DNA from: Phytopseudomonas daroniae
GTDB taxonomy: Bacteria > Pseudomonadota > Gammaproteobacteria > Pseudomonadales > Pseudomonadaceae
Reading direction: 5' to 3'
NCBI RefSeq assembly: GCF_004327285.1
Contig: NZ_QJUI01000012.1
Location: 1-64,000, forward strand
Length of the DNA stretch: 64,000 nucleotides
The position numbers and the translations under genes were made by a program. The first letter of the stretch is position 1. Every line of letters begins with the position of its first letter. Of the stretch, positions 32,414 to 41,227 are shown in pieces. Below the pieces are notes generated by a model that was given only the letters and a program-made list of their open reading frames with translations, was not told the DNA's origin and did not search any database.

Positions 32414-32833
32414 ATGCCCCGAATAGAATTCTACGTACTGTCGTCGAGCACCACGGCCGAGCGCCTGCGCGCAGCCTGTCAGCTCGCCGGCAAAGCCTGG
32501 CGTCATGGTCTGCCGGTGTTTCTGCGCGGCAGCGACGCCGCGCAATGCAGTGAACTCGACGAGTTGCTGTGGCGGGCTCGCCAGGAAAGCTTCATCCCCC
32601 ATGACCTGCATCAGGATGACCCGCAATCGCCAATCGTGATCGGCCTGGACGAAGTGCCCGAGGCGACCCAGGGCGTGCTGATCAACCTTGGTAGCACACT
32701 CAGCCCGCATATCGAGCACTTCAGCCGGGTGATCGAGATCGTCAACCAGGAACCCGACCTGCTGACCGCCTGCCGGGAGAATTTCCGCAGCTACCGTCAA
32801 CGGGGCTATGATCCCAAACGTGTCGAACTGTAA
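32414..32833 (+). CDS. holC: DNA polymerase III subunit chi
   Basis: A 139-residue subunit of the clamp-loader assembly; chi contacts SSB and helps primer handover. The start PRIEFYVLSSS and the C-terminal YRQRGYDPKRVEL fit the family, as does the location between pepA and valS. The next gene starts directly at its stop. Confidence 0.95.
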   Translation: MPRIEFYVLSSSTTAERLRAACQLAGKAWRHGLPVFLRGSDAAQCSELDELLWRARQESFIPHDLHQDDPQSPIVIGLDEVPEATQGVLINLGSTLSPHIEHFSRVIEIVNQEPDLLTACRENFRSYRQRGYDPKRVEL

Positions 32834-33253
32834 ATGCTCCCCATGGACAACCTGAACCCACCGCAAAAACCGGGCGCCCTGCTGAACGATCTCGAGTCGA
32901 TCCGCGAGCTGCTGGATGACGATCTCGATCCACCGCTGCTGACCGAGAAACTCGATCCGAACGACATCCCGCTGCTCTCGGATGTGGTACCTGCACCTGA
33001 TCCCGTATTCAGCCCGCAGCCATCCCCCACGAGTAACCCCGGCACCGGCATGGCATCCGAAGACGAGTTGCGCCAGACGGTGCAGCGCGCCATTGGCCGG
33101 GATAACGAGATCAACCGCCTCGACAGCGAACTGCGCGCCGCCGCTCAGTTACTGCTGCAAGATGTGATCGACGATTTCGCACCGCAGATCGAAGCCGAAC
33201 TCAAGCGCCGCCTGCAGGCGCGCCTGAACCGCTTGCTGCCACCGCGCCGCTGA
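32834..33253 (+). CDS. conserved hypothetical protein between holC and valS
   Basis: A 139-residue, acidic, mostly helical protein with a Pro/Ser-rich middle (about residues 55-75) and a C-terminal amphipathic region ([47 protein letters not shown]). No known domain is recognised. The ATG at 32834 directly follows the holC TAA; an internal ATG at 32843 is equally possible. It is found at this position in other Pseudomonas, so a link to holC is plausible but unproven. Confidence 0.75.
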   Translation: MLPMDNLNPPQKPGALLNDLESIRELLDDDLDPPLLTEKLDPNDIPLLSDVVPAPDPVFSPQPSPTSNPGTGMASEDELRQTVQRAIGRDNEINRLDSELRAAAQLLLQDVIDDFAPQIEAELKRRLQARLNRLLPPRR

Positions 33254-33393
33254 TACAACCAAGCCGCCCCGGCCTGGAGAACCATACCCTCCTCTACCCG
33301 ACCGGTAGCTTCCAGAGAGCGGAGGAAAACTGCACGGCGGTTCGTTATACTGCTCGGCTTTTCCGATCAGACGCCAGAAGGGTCCCGCCGCGC

Positions 33394-36279
33394 ATGGACA
33401 AGACCTACCAGCCCCACGCCATCGAAACCGTGCTGTACGAGAACTGGGAGGCGAAGGGCTACTTCGCGCCCCAGGGTTCCGGTGAGCCTTACACCATCAT
33501 GATCCCGCCGCCGAACGTGACCGGCAGCCTGCACATGGGCCATGGCTTCAACAACGCGATCATGGATGCCCTGATCCGTTTCCGCCGCATGCAGGGTCGC
33601 AACACCCTGTGGCAGCCGGGCACCGATCACGCCGGCATCGCGACGCAGATGGTGGTGGAACGCCAACTGGGCGCTCAGGGTATCGATCGTCATGACCTCG
33701 GCCGGGAGAAATTCCTCGACAAGGTCTGGGACTGGAAAGCCGAGTCCGGTGGCAACATCACCCGACAGATCCGCCGCCTGGGCTCCTCGGTGGACTGGTC
33801 GCGCGAGCGCTTCACCATGGACGACGGCCTGTCCGAAGCGGTCAAGGAAGCCTTCGTACGCCTGCATGAGGACGGCCTGATCTACCGTGGCAAGCGTCTG
33901 GTCAACTGGGACACCAAGTTCCACACCGCCATTTCCGATCTGGAAGTGGAAAGCCACGACGAGAAAGGTCACCTGTGGAACCTGCGTTATCCGCTGGCTG
34001 ACGGCAACAAGACCGCCGAAGGTGCCGATTACCTGATCGTCGCCACCACGCGCCCGGAAACCATGCTGGGTGACGCTGCCGTCGCCGTGAACCCGGAAGA
34101 CGAACGCTACAAGGCTCTGATCGGCCAGTACGTCGAACTGCCGCTGCTTGGCCGTCGCATCCCGATCATCGCGGACGATTACTGCGACCCGGAATTCGGC
34201 ACCGGCTGCGTGAAGATCACCCCGGCCCACGACTTCAACGACTACGAAGTCGGCAAACGCCACAACCTGCCACTGATCAACATCTTCGACCAGGACGCCG
34301 CAGTGCTGCCCGGTGCGCAGATCTTCAATATCGACGGCAGCGTCAACGCCCTGCTCGATGCCAGCCTGCCCGCCGAATACGCCGGCCTGGATCGCTTCGA
34401 AGCGCGTAAGCAGATCGTCGCCGCCTTCGACGCCCTCGGCCTGCTGGAAAAGATCGACGACCACGCCCTGAAAGTGCCGAAGGGCGACCGCTCCGGCACC
34501 ATCATCGAGCCGTGGCTGACCGATCAGTGGTACGTGTCCACCAAGCCGCTGGCCGAGAAAGCCATCGAAGTGGTCGAGAACGGTGAAATCCAGTTCGTAC
34601 CCAAGCAGTACGAGAACATGTACTTCAGCTGGATGCGCGACATCCAGGACTGGTGCATCAGCCGTCAGCTATGGTGGGGCCACCGCATTCCGGCCTGGTA
34701 CGACCAGGCGGGCAACGTCTTTGTGGGCCGTGACGAAGCGGAAGTACGCGCCAAGCACAACCTGGGCGACATCCCGCTGCGCCAGGACGACGACGTACTG
34801 GATACCTGGTTCAGCTCTGGCCTGTGGACCTTCTCCACCCTCGGCTGGCCCGAGCAGACCGAGGCACTGAAGACCTTCCACCCCACCGACGTGCTGGTTA
34901 CCGGTTTCGACATCATCTTCTTCTGGGTTGCCCGGATGATCATGCTGTCCACCCACCTGACCCAGCAGGTTCCGTTCAAGACCGTCTACGTGCACGGTCT
35001 GGTGCGCGACGGCCAGGGCCAGAAGATGTCCAAGTCCAAGGGCAACGTGCTCGACCCGCTGGATATCGTCGACGGCATCGACCTCGAGACCCTGCTGGCC
35101 AAACGCACCAGCGGCATGATGCAGCCCAAGCTCGCCGAGAAGATCGCCAAGCAGACCAAGGCCGAATTCCCGGAAGGCATCGCCAGCTACGGCACCGACG
35201 CCCTGCGTTTCACCTTCTGCTCGCTGGCCACCACCGGCCGCGACGTGAAGTTCGACATGGGCCGCGTCGAGGGCTACCGCAACTTCTGCAACAAGCTGTG
35301 GAACGCCGCCAACTTCGTCATCGAGAACACCGATGGCCAGGACACCGGCATCAATGGTGAGCAGGTCGATCTGTCGCCAGTAGATCGCTGGATCATCTCC
35401 GCGCTGCAGCGTTGCGAGCAGGACGTGACCCGCCATCTCGACGCCTTCCGCTTCGATCTGGCCACCCAGGCCCTCTACGAATTCGTCTGGGACGAGTACT
35501 GCGCCTGGTACCTGGAGCTGGTCAAGCCGGTGCTGTGGGACGCTGTACAGGGAGGTACGAGTGCCGCTGAAGGCAGGACGCCGGAAGCGGCCGAGAACGC
35601 ACATAAACTGGCACGCCAGCGCGGCACCCGCCGCACGCTGGTGCGCGTGCTGGAAGTGATCCTACGCCTGGCTCACCCGTTCATGCCGTTCATAACCGAA
35701 GAGATCTGGCAGCGCATCAAGGGCCAGGCCGGCGTCAGCGGCGAAACATTGATGCTGCAGCCGTGGCCGGTGGCCAATGAAAGCCGCATCGACGCGGCTG
35801 CCGAAGGCGACATCGAGTGGGTCAAGCAGTTGATGCTCGGCGTACGCCAGATCCGTGGCGAGATGAAGATCTCCATGGCCAAGCGCATCGACGTCATCCT
35901 CGCCAACGCCAATACCGAAGACCTGCGCCGCCTGAACGACAACGCTCCGCTGCTCAACAAGCTGGCCAAGTTCGAATCGGTGAAGGTACTGGTATCTGGT
36001 GAAGAAGCACCGATGTCCGCCACCGCCCTGGTCGGCGACATGCAGGTACTGGTGCCGATGGCCGGGCTGATCGACAAGGAAGCCGAACTGGCGCGCCTGG
36101 ACAAGGAAATCCAGCGCCTGGAAGGTGAAGCCAAACGAGTCGGCGGCAAGCTGGCCAACGAGGGTTTCGTTGCCAAGGCTCCAGCTGAAGTACTGGAGAA
36201 GGAACGCGTCAAGCTGGCCGAGGCCGAACAGGCGTTGGCCAATCTGGTCGAGCAGCGCGGCAAGATCGCCAGTCTCTGA
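33394..36279 (+). CDS. valS: valyl-tRNA synthetase
   Basis: A 961-residue class I aminoacyl-tRNA synthetase. The HIGH-type motif is in [13 protein letters not shown] (near residue 43), the KMSKS motif in [10 protein letters not shown] (near 545), an editing domain lies between, and a C-terminal coiled coil ([22 protein letters not shown]) closes the protein. An insertion of about 20 residues ([20 protein letters not shown]) before [12 protein letters not shown] appears extra compared with the sequences I remember. Followed by a terminator. Confidence 0.97.
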   Translation: MDKTYQPHAIETVLYENWEAKGYFAPQGSGEPYTIMIPPPNVTGSLHMGHGFNNAIMDALIRFRRMQGRNTLWQPGTDHAGIATQMVVERQLGAQGIDRHDLGREKFLDKVWDWKAESGGNITRQIRRLGSSVDWSRERFTMDDGLSEAVKEAFVRLHEDGLIYRGKRLVNWDTKFHTAISDLEVESHDEKGHLWNLRYPLADGNKTAEGADYLIVATTRPETMLGDAAVAVNPEDERYKALIGQYVELPLLGRRIPIIADDYCDPEFGTGCVKITPAHDFNDYEVGKRHNLPLINIFDQDAAVLPGAQIFNIDGSVNALLDASLPAEYAGLDRFEARKQIVAAFDALGLLEKIDDHALKVPKGDRSGTIIEPWLTDQWYVSTKPLAEKAIEVVENGEIQFVPKQYENMYFSWMRDIQDWCISRQLWWGHRIPAWYDQAGNVFVGRDEAEVRAKHNLGDIPLRQDDDVLDTWFSSGLWTFSTLGWPEQTEALKTFHPTDVLVTGFDIIFFWVARMIMLSTHLTQQVPFKTVYVHGLVRDGQGQKMSKSKGNVLDPLDIVDGIDLETLLAKRTSGMMQPKLAEKIAKQTKAEFPEGIASYGTDALRFTFCSLATTGRDVKFDMGRVEGYRNFCNKLWNAANFVIENTDGQDTGINGEQVDLSPVDRWIISALQRCEQDVTRHLDAFRFDLATQALYEFVWDEYCAWYLELVKPVLWDAVQGGTSAAEGRTPEAAENAHKLARQRGTRRTLVRVLEVILRLAHPFMPFITEEIWQRIKGQAGVSGETLMLQPWPVANESRIDAAAEGDIEWVKQLMLGVRQIRGEMKISMAKRIDVILANANTEDLRRLNDNAPLLNKLAKFESVKVLVSGEEAPMSATALVGDMQVLVPMAGLIDKEAELARLDKEIQRLEGEAKRVGGKLANEGFVAKAPAEVLEKERVKLAEAEQALANLVEQRGKIASL

Positions 36280-36292
36280 TCGCTGCACTGAT

Positions 36293-36331
36293 AAACGGCC
36301 TGTCGTGGTGAACGCCCGACAGGCCGTTTTC
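36293..36331 (+). terminator. valS terminator
   Basis: AAACGGCCTGTCG / CGACAGGCCGTTTT with an 11-base loop and a T-rich tail, 13 bases after the valS stop. Confidence 0.9.
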
Positions 36332-36351
36332 GTTTCTGCGACTCGATCCCG

Positions 36352-36361
36352 CGACCGATAC
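36352..36361. repeat. left target-site duplication of IS
   Basis: CGACCGATAC, identical to 37615-37624 on the other side of the element. Confidence 0.9.
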
Positions 36362-37614
36362 CAGGGCAATCGGGTGAAGAAATCTGCCCACACTTGTTGT
36401 CGCTCTGTCGACTGGATCATCCTTGCAGGCACTTCCTGCCGTTGCGAGATGCACCATGTCGACCACCGCCGCCGATGCACTGGCCGAATCAGCCTCCTTT
36501 CTGACCCATTTCGACGCACTGCCCGATCCGCGCCAGCCCGGCAAGATCATCTATCCACTCGATGAAGTGCTCCTGCTGAGCTTGCTGGCTTGCTTGGCCG
36601 GTGCCGAAACCTTCGTGGACATTGCCCTGTTTGGCGTCAAGAAGCGTGAATTGCTGCGTCGATTCCGGCCCTTTGCCGCAGGCACGCCCTCACACGATCA
36701 TTTGGGGGATCTGTTCGCCCCCCTGGATGCCGAGTGTTTCCAGTGCTGTTTTGCCGCCTGGGTGGCCTCGTTCACAGGTCTTCCCAGCGGGGTCGTCGCC
36801 CTCGACGGCAAGACTTCGCGCCGCGCCAAGAGTACAGGCAAGGCCACCTTGCACACCGTCTCGGCCTTCGCTGCCCGGCAGCGGCTGGTACTGGGGCAAA
36901 CCAAGGTAGCCGAAAAATCCAACGAGATCATCGCCATTCCCAAGTTACTTACGATGCTGGCCCTGGAAGGCGCCATCGTCACCCTGGACGCGATGGGCTG
37001 TCAGCGTGAGATCGCCCAGGCGATCCTGGACAAGCAGGCCGACTATGTCCTTGCACTCAAGGGTAACCAGGGCAGCCTGCGCGAGGACGTGGAACTGTTC
37101 GCTCAGGCGCAAAAGAACCGGGATTTCGCCAACACCCAGGTGACACGCCATCAACGCGTGGAGGGCGACCACGGGCGTATCGAAACTCGTACCACGACTG
37201 TGATCCACGAGGTGGGCTGGGTGCAACAGCGCCACGCCTGGCCGGGACTGAAAAGCTTGGTGATGGTCGAGAGTACCCGCGAACTGGGCGAGCGGATCGA
37301 GCGGGAAACCCGGTATTACCTGAGCTCACTGACCTTGCCGGCTGACGAACAGGGGCCGATGGTGCGTGATCATTGGGCAGTGGAAAACAGCCTGCATTGG
37401 GTGTTGGATATGGTCTTCCGCGATGATGAGTGCCGGGTTAGAACAGCCAATGCGCCGGCGAACTTCACTACCCTCAAGCACATGGCGTTGAACCTGCTGA
37501 GACGCCCGAACGACAAACTGTCGATCCGGGCGCGCCGAAAGGCTGCCGGTTGGGACGACGACTTCCTTGCCGGCTTGATCGCGTTGTAAAGAGGACGTTC
37601 ACCCGATTGCCCTG
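36362..37614 (+). mobile_element. complete ISAs1-family insertion sequence
   Basis: A 1253-bp element. The ends are perfect 17-bp inverted repeats: CAGGGCAATCGGGTGAA at 36362-36378 and its reverse complement at 37598-37614. A perfect 10-bp direct repeat CGACCGATAC flanks it (36352-36361 and 37615-37624), within the 8-10 bp usual for this family. It carries one intact transposase. Intact ends, duplication and frame indicate a recent insertion between valS and the Wadjet-like operon. Confidence 0.93.
36456..37589 (+). CDS. ISAs1-family transposase
   Basis: A 377-residue DDE transposase. An N-terminal associated domain (HFDALPDPRQPGKIIYPLDEVLLL) is followed by the DDE catalytic core with Asp117 (ALDGKT), Asp178 (TLDAMGCQ) and Glu310 (DHWAVENSLHW). 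No frameshift or stop. The ATG at 36456 (MSTTAADALAES) is used; the frame upstream continues towards the left end but lacks family support. Confidence 0.92.
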   Translation: MSTTAADALAESASFLTHFDALPDPRQPGKIIYPLDEVLLLSLLACLAGAETFVDIALFGVKKRELLRRFRPFAAGTPSHDHLGDLFAPLDAECFQCCFAAWVASFTGLPSGVVALDGKTSRRAKSTGKATLHTVSAFAARQRLVLGQTKVAEKSNEIIAIPKLLTMLALEGAIVTLDAMGCQREIAQAILDKQADYVLALKGNQGSLREDVELFAQAQKNRDFANTQVTRHQRVEGDHGRIETRTTTVIHEVGWVQQRHAWPGLKSLVMVESTRELGERIERETRYYLSSLTLPADEQGPMVRDHWAVENSLHWVLDMVFRDDECRVRTANAPANFTTLKHMALNLLRRPNDKLSIRARRKAAGWDDDFLAGLIAL

Positions 37615-37624
37615 CGACCGATAC
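37615..37624. repeat. right target-site duplication of IS
   Basis: CGACCGATAC, the second copy of the 10-bp target duplication. The next 84 bp to jetA have no obvious strong promoter. Confidence 0.9.
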
Positions 37625-37708
37625 ACTCAATCATTCGACGCCAGGCCGATACGCGTTACACTCCGGCTCTTGTTCATCTAGGAACCCGAGCGCCTGTCTC
37701 AGCGCGAA

Positions 37709-39151
37709 ATGACCATGGAGTACCAGCAACTCATCGCCCTGCGCCAGCACCATCCGGCCTGGCGCTTGCTGCGTGCGGACAATGCGCCACTGATCGCCAG
37801 CTTCCTCACCAGCACCTTCCTATCGAGCAATCGCCGTAGCATCGACGAGCACGCGCTGGCCTCGCTGCTGGAAGATCAGCTCTATGGCCTGCGCCAGGCG
37901 CTGGGCGAGGACGCCTTCCCACGGGCGGCCTCGGCCTACCTGGACGACTGGGCGGACAACGCCAATGGCTGGCTGCGCAAGTTCTATCCGCCAGCGCAGG
38001 ATGTCGCCCATTTCGAACTTACGCCCGCCACCGAAAAGGCCATCGAATGGCTGGCAAGCCTGGGTAAACGCCAGTTCGTCGGCACCGAGTCACGCCTGCT
38101 GTCGATCTTCGAGCTGCTGCGCCAACTGGTCGAAGGCAGCAACAGCGACCCGCGAACGCGCCTGGCCGAACTGGAAAAACGCCGCGCGGCCATCGACGAA
38201 GAGATCGCCAGGGTACGGGCCGGCGACATCACCCTGATGGACGAAACGCGGGTCAAGGAGCGCTTTCTCGATGTGTCGCAAACCGCCCGCAGCCTGCTGG
38301 CGGACTTTCGCGAAGTGGAACAGAACTTCCGTGACCTGGATCGTCAGGTACGTGAACGCATCACCACCTTCGAAGGCAACAAGAGCCAGTTGCTGAAGGA
38401 AATCTTCGGTGATCGTGACGCCATTTCCGACTCGGATCAGGGTCGCAGCTTCCGCGCGTTCTGGGAGTTCCTGATGTCGCCGGCACGCCAGCAGGAGCTC
38501 TCCGAACTGCTGCACAAGGCGTTCGCCCTGCAAGCGGTACAGAGCCTGGAGCCGGATCGTCGCCTGCTGCGCATGCACTACAACTGGCTGGAGGCAGGCG
38601 AGTCGGCGCAACGCACCGTGGCGCGCTTGTCCGAACAGTTGCGCCGCTACCTCGACGATCAGGCCTGGCTGGAAAACCGGCGCATCATGCACCTGCTGCG
38701 CGATATCGAAGGCAGTGCCCTGGATCTGCGCGAGCGACCACCAAGCGACGATCCGATCGAGCTGGATGCCCTCGTGCCACACCTGACCCTGGCACTGGAT
38801 CGCCCACTCTACAGCCCGCCACTGAAGCCGAAAATCGACACCCAGATCCTGCTTGAGGGCGAGGCGCAGGACGACGCGTCGGCCCTGTTCGAGCAGAACC
38901 CCGTGGACAAGACCCGTTTGCAAGCACAGATTCGCCAGGCCCTGCGCAGCCAAGCGCGCATCAGCCTCGCTGAGTTGCTGCAGCACTATCCCCTGCGCCA
39001 GGGCCTGGCCGAGCTGGTCGCCTACCTCGACCTGGCCGCTGCCGACAAACGCAGCGTTTTCGATGACAACCAGCCGCAACTGGTTACCTGGCAAAGCGAA
39101 TCCGGCCTGGAACGGCGTGCCAGTATTCCCCTGATCGTTTTCAGCCAATGA
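37709..39151 (+). CDS. jetA: Wadjet/Mks kleisin-like subunit JetA (MksF; DUF3375)
   Basis: A 480-residue DUF3375 protein, the MukF/kleisin-like subunit of an SMC-type Wadjet (MksFEB-like) complex. N-terminal helical/winged-helix region (residues 1-110), a coiled-coil middle (LAELEKRRAAIDEEIARVRAGDI..., LLADFREVEQNFRDLDRQV), conserved DQGRSFRAFWEFLMSPARQQEL near 245, and a C-terminal winged-helix part. In the family JetA bridges the heads of JetC and carries JetB. The stop overlaps jetB by 4 bases. First gene of the operon, 95 bp after an insertion sequence. Identification by family motifs; activity not shown. Confidence 0.9.
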   Translation: MTMEYQQLIALRQHHPAWRLLRADNAPLIASFLTSTFLSSNRRSIDEHALASLLEDQLYGLRQALGEDAFPRAASAYLDDWADNANGWLRKFYPPAQDVAHFELTPATEKAIEWLASLGKRQFVGTESRLLSIFELLRQLVEGSNSDPRTRLAELEKRRAAIDEEIARVRAGDITLMDETRVKERFLDVSQTARSLLADFREVEQNFRDLDRQVRERITTFEGNKSQLLKEIFGDRDAISDSDQGRSFRAFWEFLMSPARQQELSELLHKAFALQAVQSLEPDRRLLRMHYNWLEAGESAQRTVARLSEQLRRYLDDQAWLENRRIMHLLRDIEGSALDLRERPPSDDPIELDALVPHLTLALDRPLYSPPLKPKIDTQILLEGEAQDDASALFEQNPVDKTRLQAQIRQALRSQARISLAELLQHYPLRQGLAELVAYLDLAAADKRSVFDDNQPQLVTWQSESGLERRASIPLIVFSQ

Positions 39152-39738
39152 ACGCCACCATGAATGCATCCAACGCTCAATCATTGCTGCTGGTCGGCCT
39201 GCTCAAGGGCGTGCTGTACCGCGAGGACGACGCCACCCAGTGGCAGCAGTTGCTCGATCGGCAGATAGCCCTGGCCGACTACCTCGCCGTCATCGGCCTG
39301 CGCCTGGTGCTCGACGAGGCCGAGGGCTACGCCTACCTGTCTCAGGACAGTGGCGAGGAGGACGGCACCCTGCCCCGCCTGGTGCCGCGCCGCCAGCTCA
39401 GCTACCCGGTCAGCCTGCTGCTGGCACTGCTGCGCAAACGCATGGCGGAAAACGATGCCAGCGGTGGCGAACGCCTGATTCTGTCGCGCGAAGAGATGGC
39501 CGATCTGCTCCGTCTGTTTCTTGCCGAAGGCAGCAACGAAGCGCGCCTGATCGATCGTATCGACGCCCATATCGGCAAGGTGGTCGAACTCGGCTTCCTG
39601 CGCCGGCTACGCGGGCAGGACGAGGCGCGTTACGAGGTACGCCGGATACTCAAGGCCTTCGTCGATGCGCAATGGCTCAATGAACTGGATCAACGGCTGA
39701 AGGAATACGCCGGGCAGGTCAGGGATGAACGCACATGA
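39148..39738 (+). CDS. jetB: Wadjet/Mks KITE subunit JetB (MksE; DUF4194)
   Basis: A 196-residue DUF4194 protein, the MukE-like KITE subunit that binds JetA and helps hold DNA. Tandem winged-helix regions are visible: LLKGVLYREDDATQWQQLL, GLRLVLDEAEGYAYLSQ, and LSYPVSLLLALLRKRMAE with LILSREEMADLLRLF. It overlaps jetA by 4 bases and the next gene by 4 bases (ATGA). Normally jetC would follow directly; here another gene intervenes. Confidence 0.9.
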   Translation: MNATMNASNAQSLLLVGLLKGVLYREDDATQWQQLLDRQIALADYLAVIGLRLVLDEAEGYAYLSQDSGEEDGTLPRLVPRRQLSYPVSLLLALLRKRMAENDASGGERLILSREEMADLLRLFLAEGSNEARLIDRIDAHIGKVVELGFLRRLRGQDEARYEVRRILKAFVDAQWLNELDQRLKEYAGQVRDERT

Positions 39739-41225
39739 CAGACAAGGCAGATCATCTCCTCACCCAGTTGCAACGCATCAAAGAGTCAGTCGACTTGGAA
39801 TGCAAACTGGCTGCCGGCCCCGACGGCCAGGGCAAATTGCCCACTGACTTCTGGGCGACCTACAGTGCCTTCGCCAACACGCGGGGCGGTCTCATTGCCC
39901 TGGGTCTGAAGGAGAAAGGCGGCCAGTTCGAAGTACAGGGGCTTGCTCTGGCAGACCGAGTCGTGAAAGAGCTGTTCGACAATCTGAACAATCGCCAGAA
40001 GATCAGTGCGAATCTGCTCAGCGATGCCCATGTTCGGATCAGTGACGTGGGCGGCAAACAGGTCGTTCTGGTAGAGGTGCCGGCAGCCGGTCGCAAAGTG
40101 CGTCCGGTCTACCTGAAAGGTAATCCTTTCAACGGAAACACCTACCGCCGGCTCCACGAAGGAGACAGGCATTGTGATGATGAAACGGTCAAGCGCATGT
40201 TGGCCGAGCAGGTCGAAGACAGCAGAGACGCTAGAATCCTGAGCCACTACACACTGGCAGATCTGGATGGCGACAGCCTGCATGCCTATCGACAGGCCCT
40301 TTCCGCCTTCAGGCCCAATCATCCATGGAGTGTTCTCAACGATAGAGCGTTTCTCGATGCCATAGGGGGCTGGCGTCGTGATCGCGACAGTGGAGAGGAA
40401 GGGCTGACATTCGCCGGACTGCTGATGTTCGGTGCCTGGCCATCCATCCAGGAAGCATTTCCCCATTATTTCCTGGACTATCAGGAGCAGGCCGATCCAG
40501 AGGTTCGTTGGCTGGATCGACTGGTTCCCGATGGAAGCTGGTCGGGAAACCTGTACGACTTTTACCGGCGGGTCTCACGCAAACTCGCCACTGACCTGAA
40601 AGTACCCTTTGCGCTGAAGGACGATATCCGCGTGGATGACACGCTGCTGCATCAGGCTTTACGCGAAGCACTGGTCAATACGCTGGTTCACGCGGACTAC
40701 AGCGATCGGGCATCCGTTCAGGTATTCAAACGCAGCGAAGGTTTTCTCTTCCGCAATCCGGGCACCATGCGCGTCCCGCCCGCTCAGGCGTTGCAAGGGG
40801 GCGAAAGCGATTGCCGCAACCGGACCTTGCATCAAATGTTTCTGATGATCGGCATCGGCGAACGAGCCGGTTCCGGGCTGCCAAAAATTCGCCAAGGCTG
40901 GGAACTAGTGAATGGCAGACTATCGCTTCAGGATACTTTCGAGCCCTATGAGCAGACGCGCCTGGAACTGGCCTGGCCGCAAGCTGTTTCACCAATCGCT
41001 TCACCAATCGCTTCACCAATCGTTCCATCCGCCATGGAGGACGCCGTGCTTGCGTTACTCAGGGAAAACGCCCGCCTCTCCACCGTGCAACTCGGCGAAA
41101 GACTCAAGGTATCCAAGCGAACGATCCTGACCTACATCGACAACCTGAAAACTCAGGGCCGCTTACGCCGAGTAGGATCCCCCCGCAGTGGCCACTGGGA
41201 ACTAGCGGATGAGGCCGAGAGCTGA
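39735..41225 (+). CDS. AlbA_2/Schlafen-type GHKL-like ATPase with winged helix, inside Wadjet operon
   Basis: A 496-residue protein that is not a usual Wadjet part. The N-terminal AlbA_2 (Schlafen AlbA_2) domain shows E22-x-K24 (LECKLA) and [15 protein letters not shown] (44-58). A GHKL-like ATPase domain (HATPase_c_4 type) follows, with [13 protein letters not shown] (Glu311, Asn315, His319, Asp321), [10 protein letters not shown], and GERAGSG (375-381). After a repeat linker (419-430) comes a C-terminal winged helix ([39 protein letters not shown]). Proteins of this layout are predicted regulators or nucleic-acid enzymes; no activity is established for this one. It overlaps jetB by 4 bases and ends 2 bases before jetC. 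By eye its codon use is less GC-rich than its neighbours, which suggests later insertion. Confidence 0.85.
   Translation: MTDKADHLLTQLQRIKESVDLECKLAAGPDGQGKLPTDFWATYSAFANTRGGLIALGLKEKGGQFEVQGLALADRVVKELFDNLNNRQKISANLLSDAHVRISDVGGKQVVLVEVPAAGRKVRPVYLKGNPFNGNTYRRLHEGDRHCDDETVKRMLAEQVEDSRDARILSHYTLADLDGDSLHAYRQALSAFRPNHPWSVLNDRAFLDAIGGWRRDRDSGEEGLTFAGLLMFGAWPSIQEAFPHYFLDYQEQADPEVRWLDRLVPDGSWSGNLYDFYRRVSRKLATDLKVPFALKDDIRVDDTLLHQALREALVNTLVHADYSDRASVQVFKRSEGFLFRNPGTMRVPPAQALQGGESDCRNRTLHQMFLMIGIGERAGSGLPKIRQGWELVNGRLSLQDTFEPYEQTRLELAWPQAVSPIASPIASPIVPSAMEDAVLALLRENARLSTVQLGERLKVSKRTILTYIDNLKTQGRLRRVGSPRSGHWELADEAES
40989..41024 (+). repeat. 12-bp tandem repeat, three in-frame units
   Basis: TCACCAATCGCT repeated three times (the third ends GTT), coding [12 protein letters not shown] at residues 419-430, between the ATPase domain and the winged helix. 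Changes in copy number would lengthen or shorten the linker by 4 residues without a frameshift. Confidence 0.9.
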
Positions 41226-41227
41226 TC

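Noticed and set aside
33254..33393. T-box or other riboswitch before valS
   Set aside because: No T-box sequence or suitable stem is seen, and T-boxes are not expected in this group; only a TATACT-like -10 box is visible.
36423..36455. Longer transposase start
   Set aside because: The extra residues do not resemble the family; ATG at 36456 gives the standard N-terminus.
40989..41024. Possible CRISPR or regulatory direct repeats
   Set aside because: Units are contiguous 12-mers without spacers and code for SPIA repeats; a coding tandem repeat.
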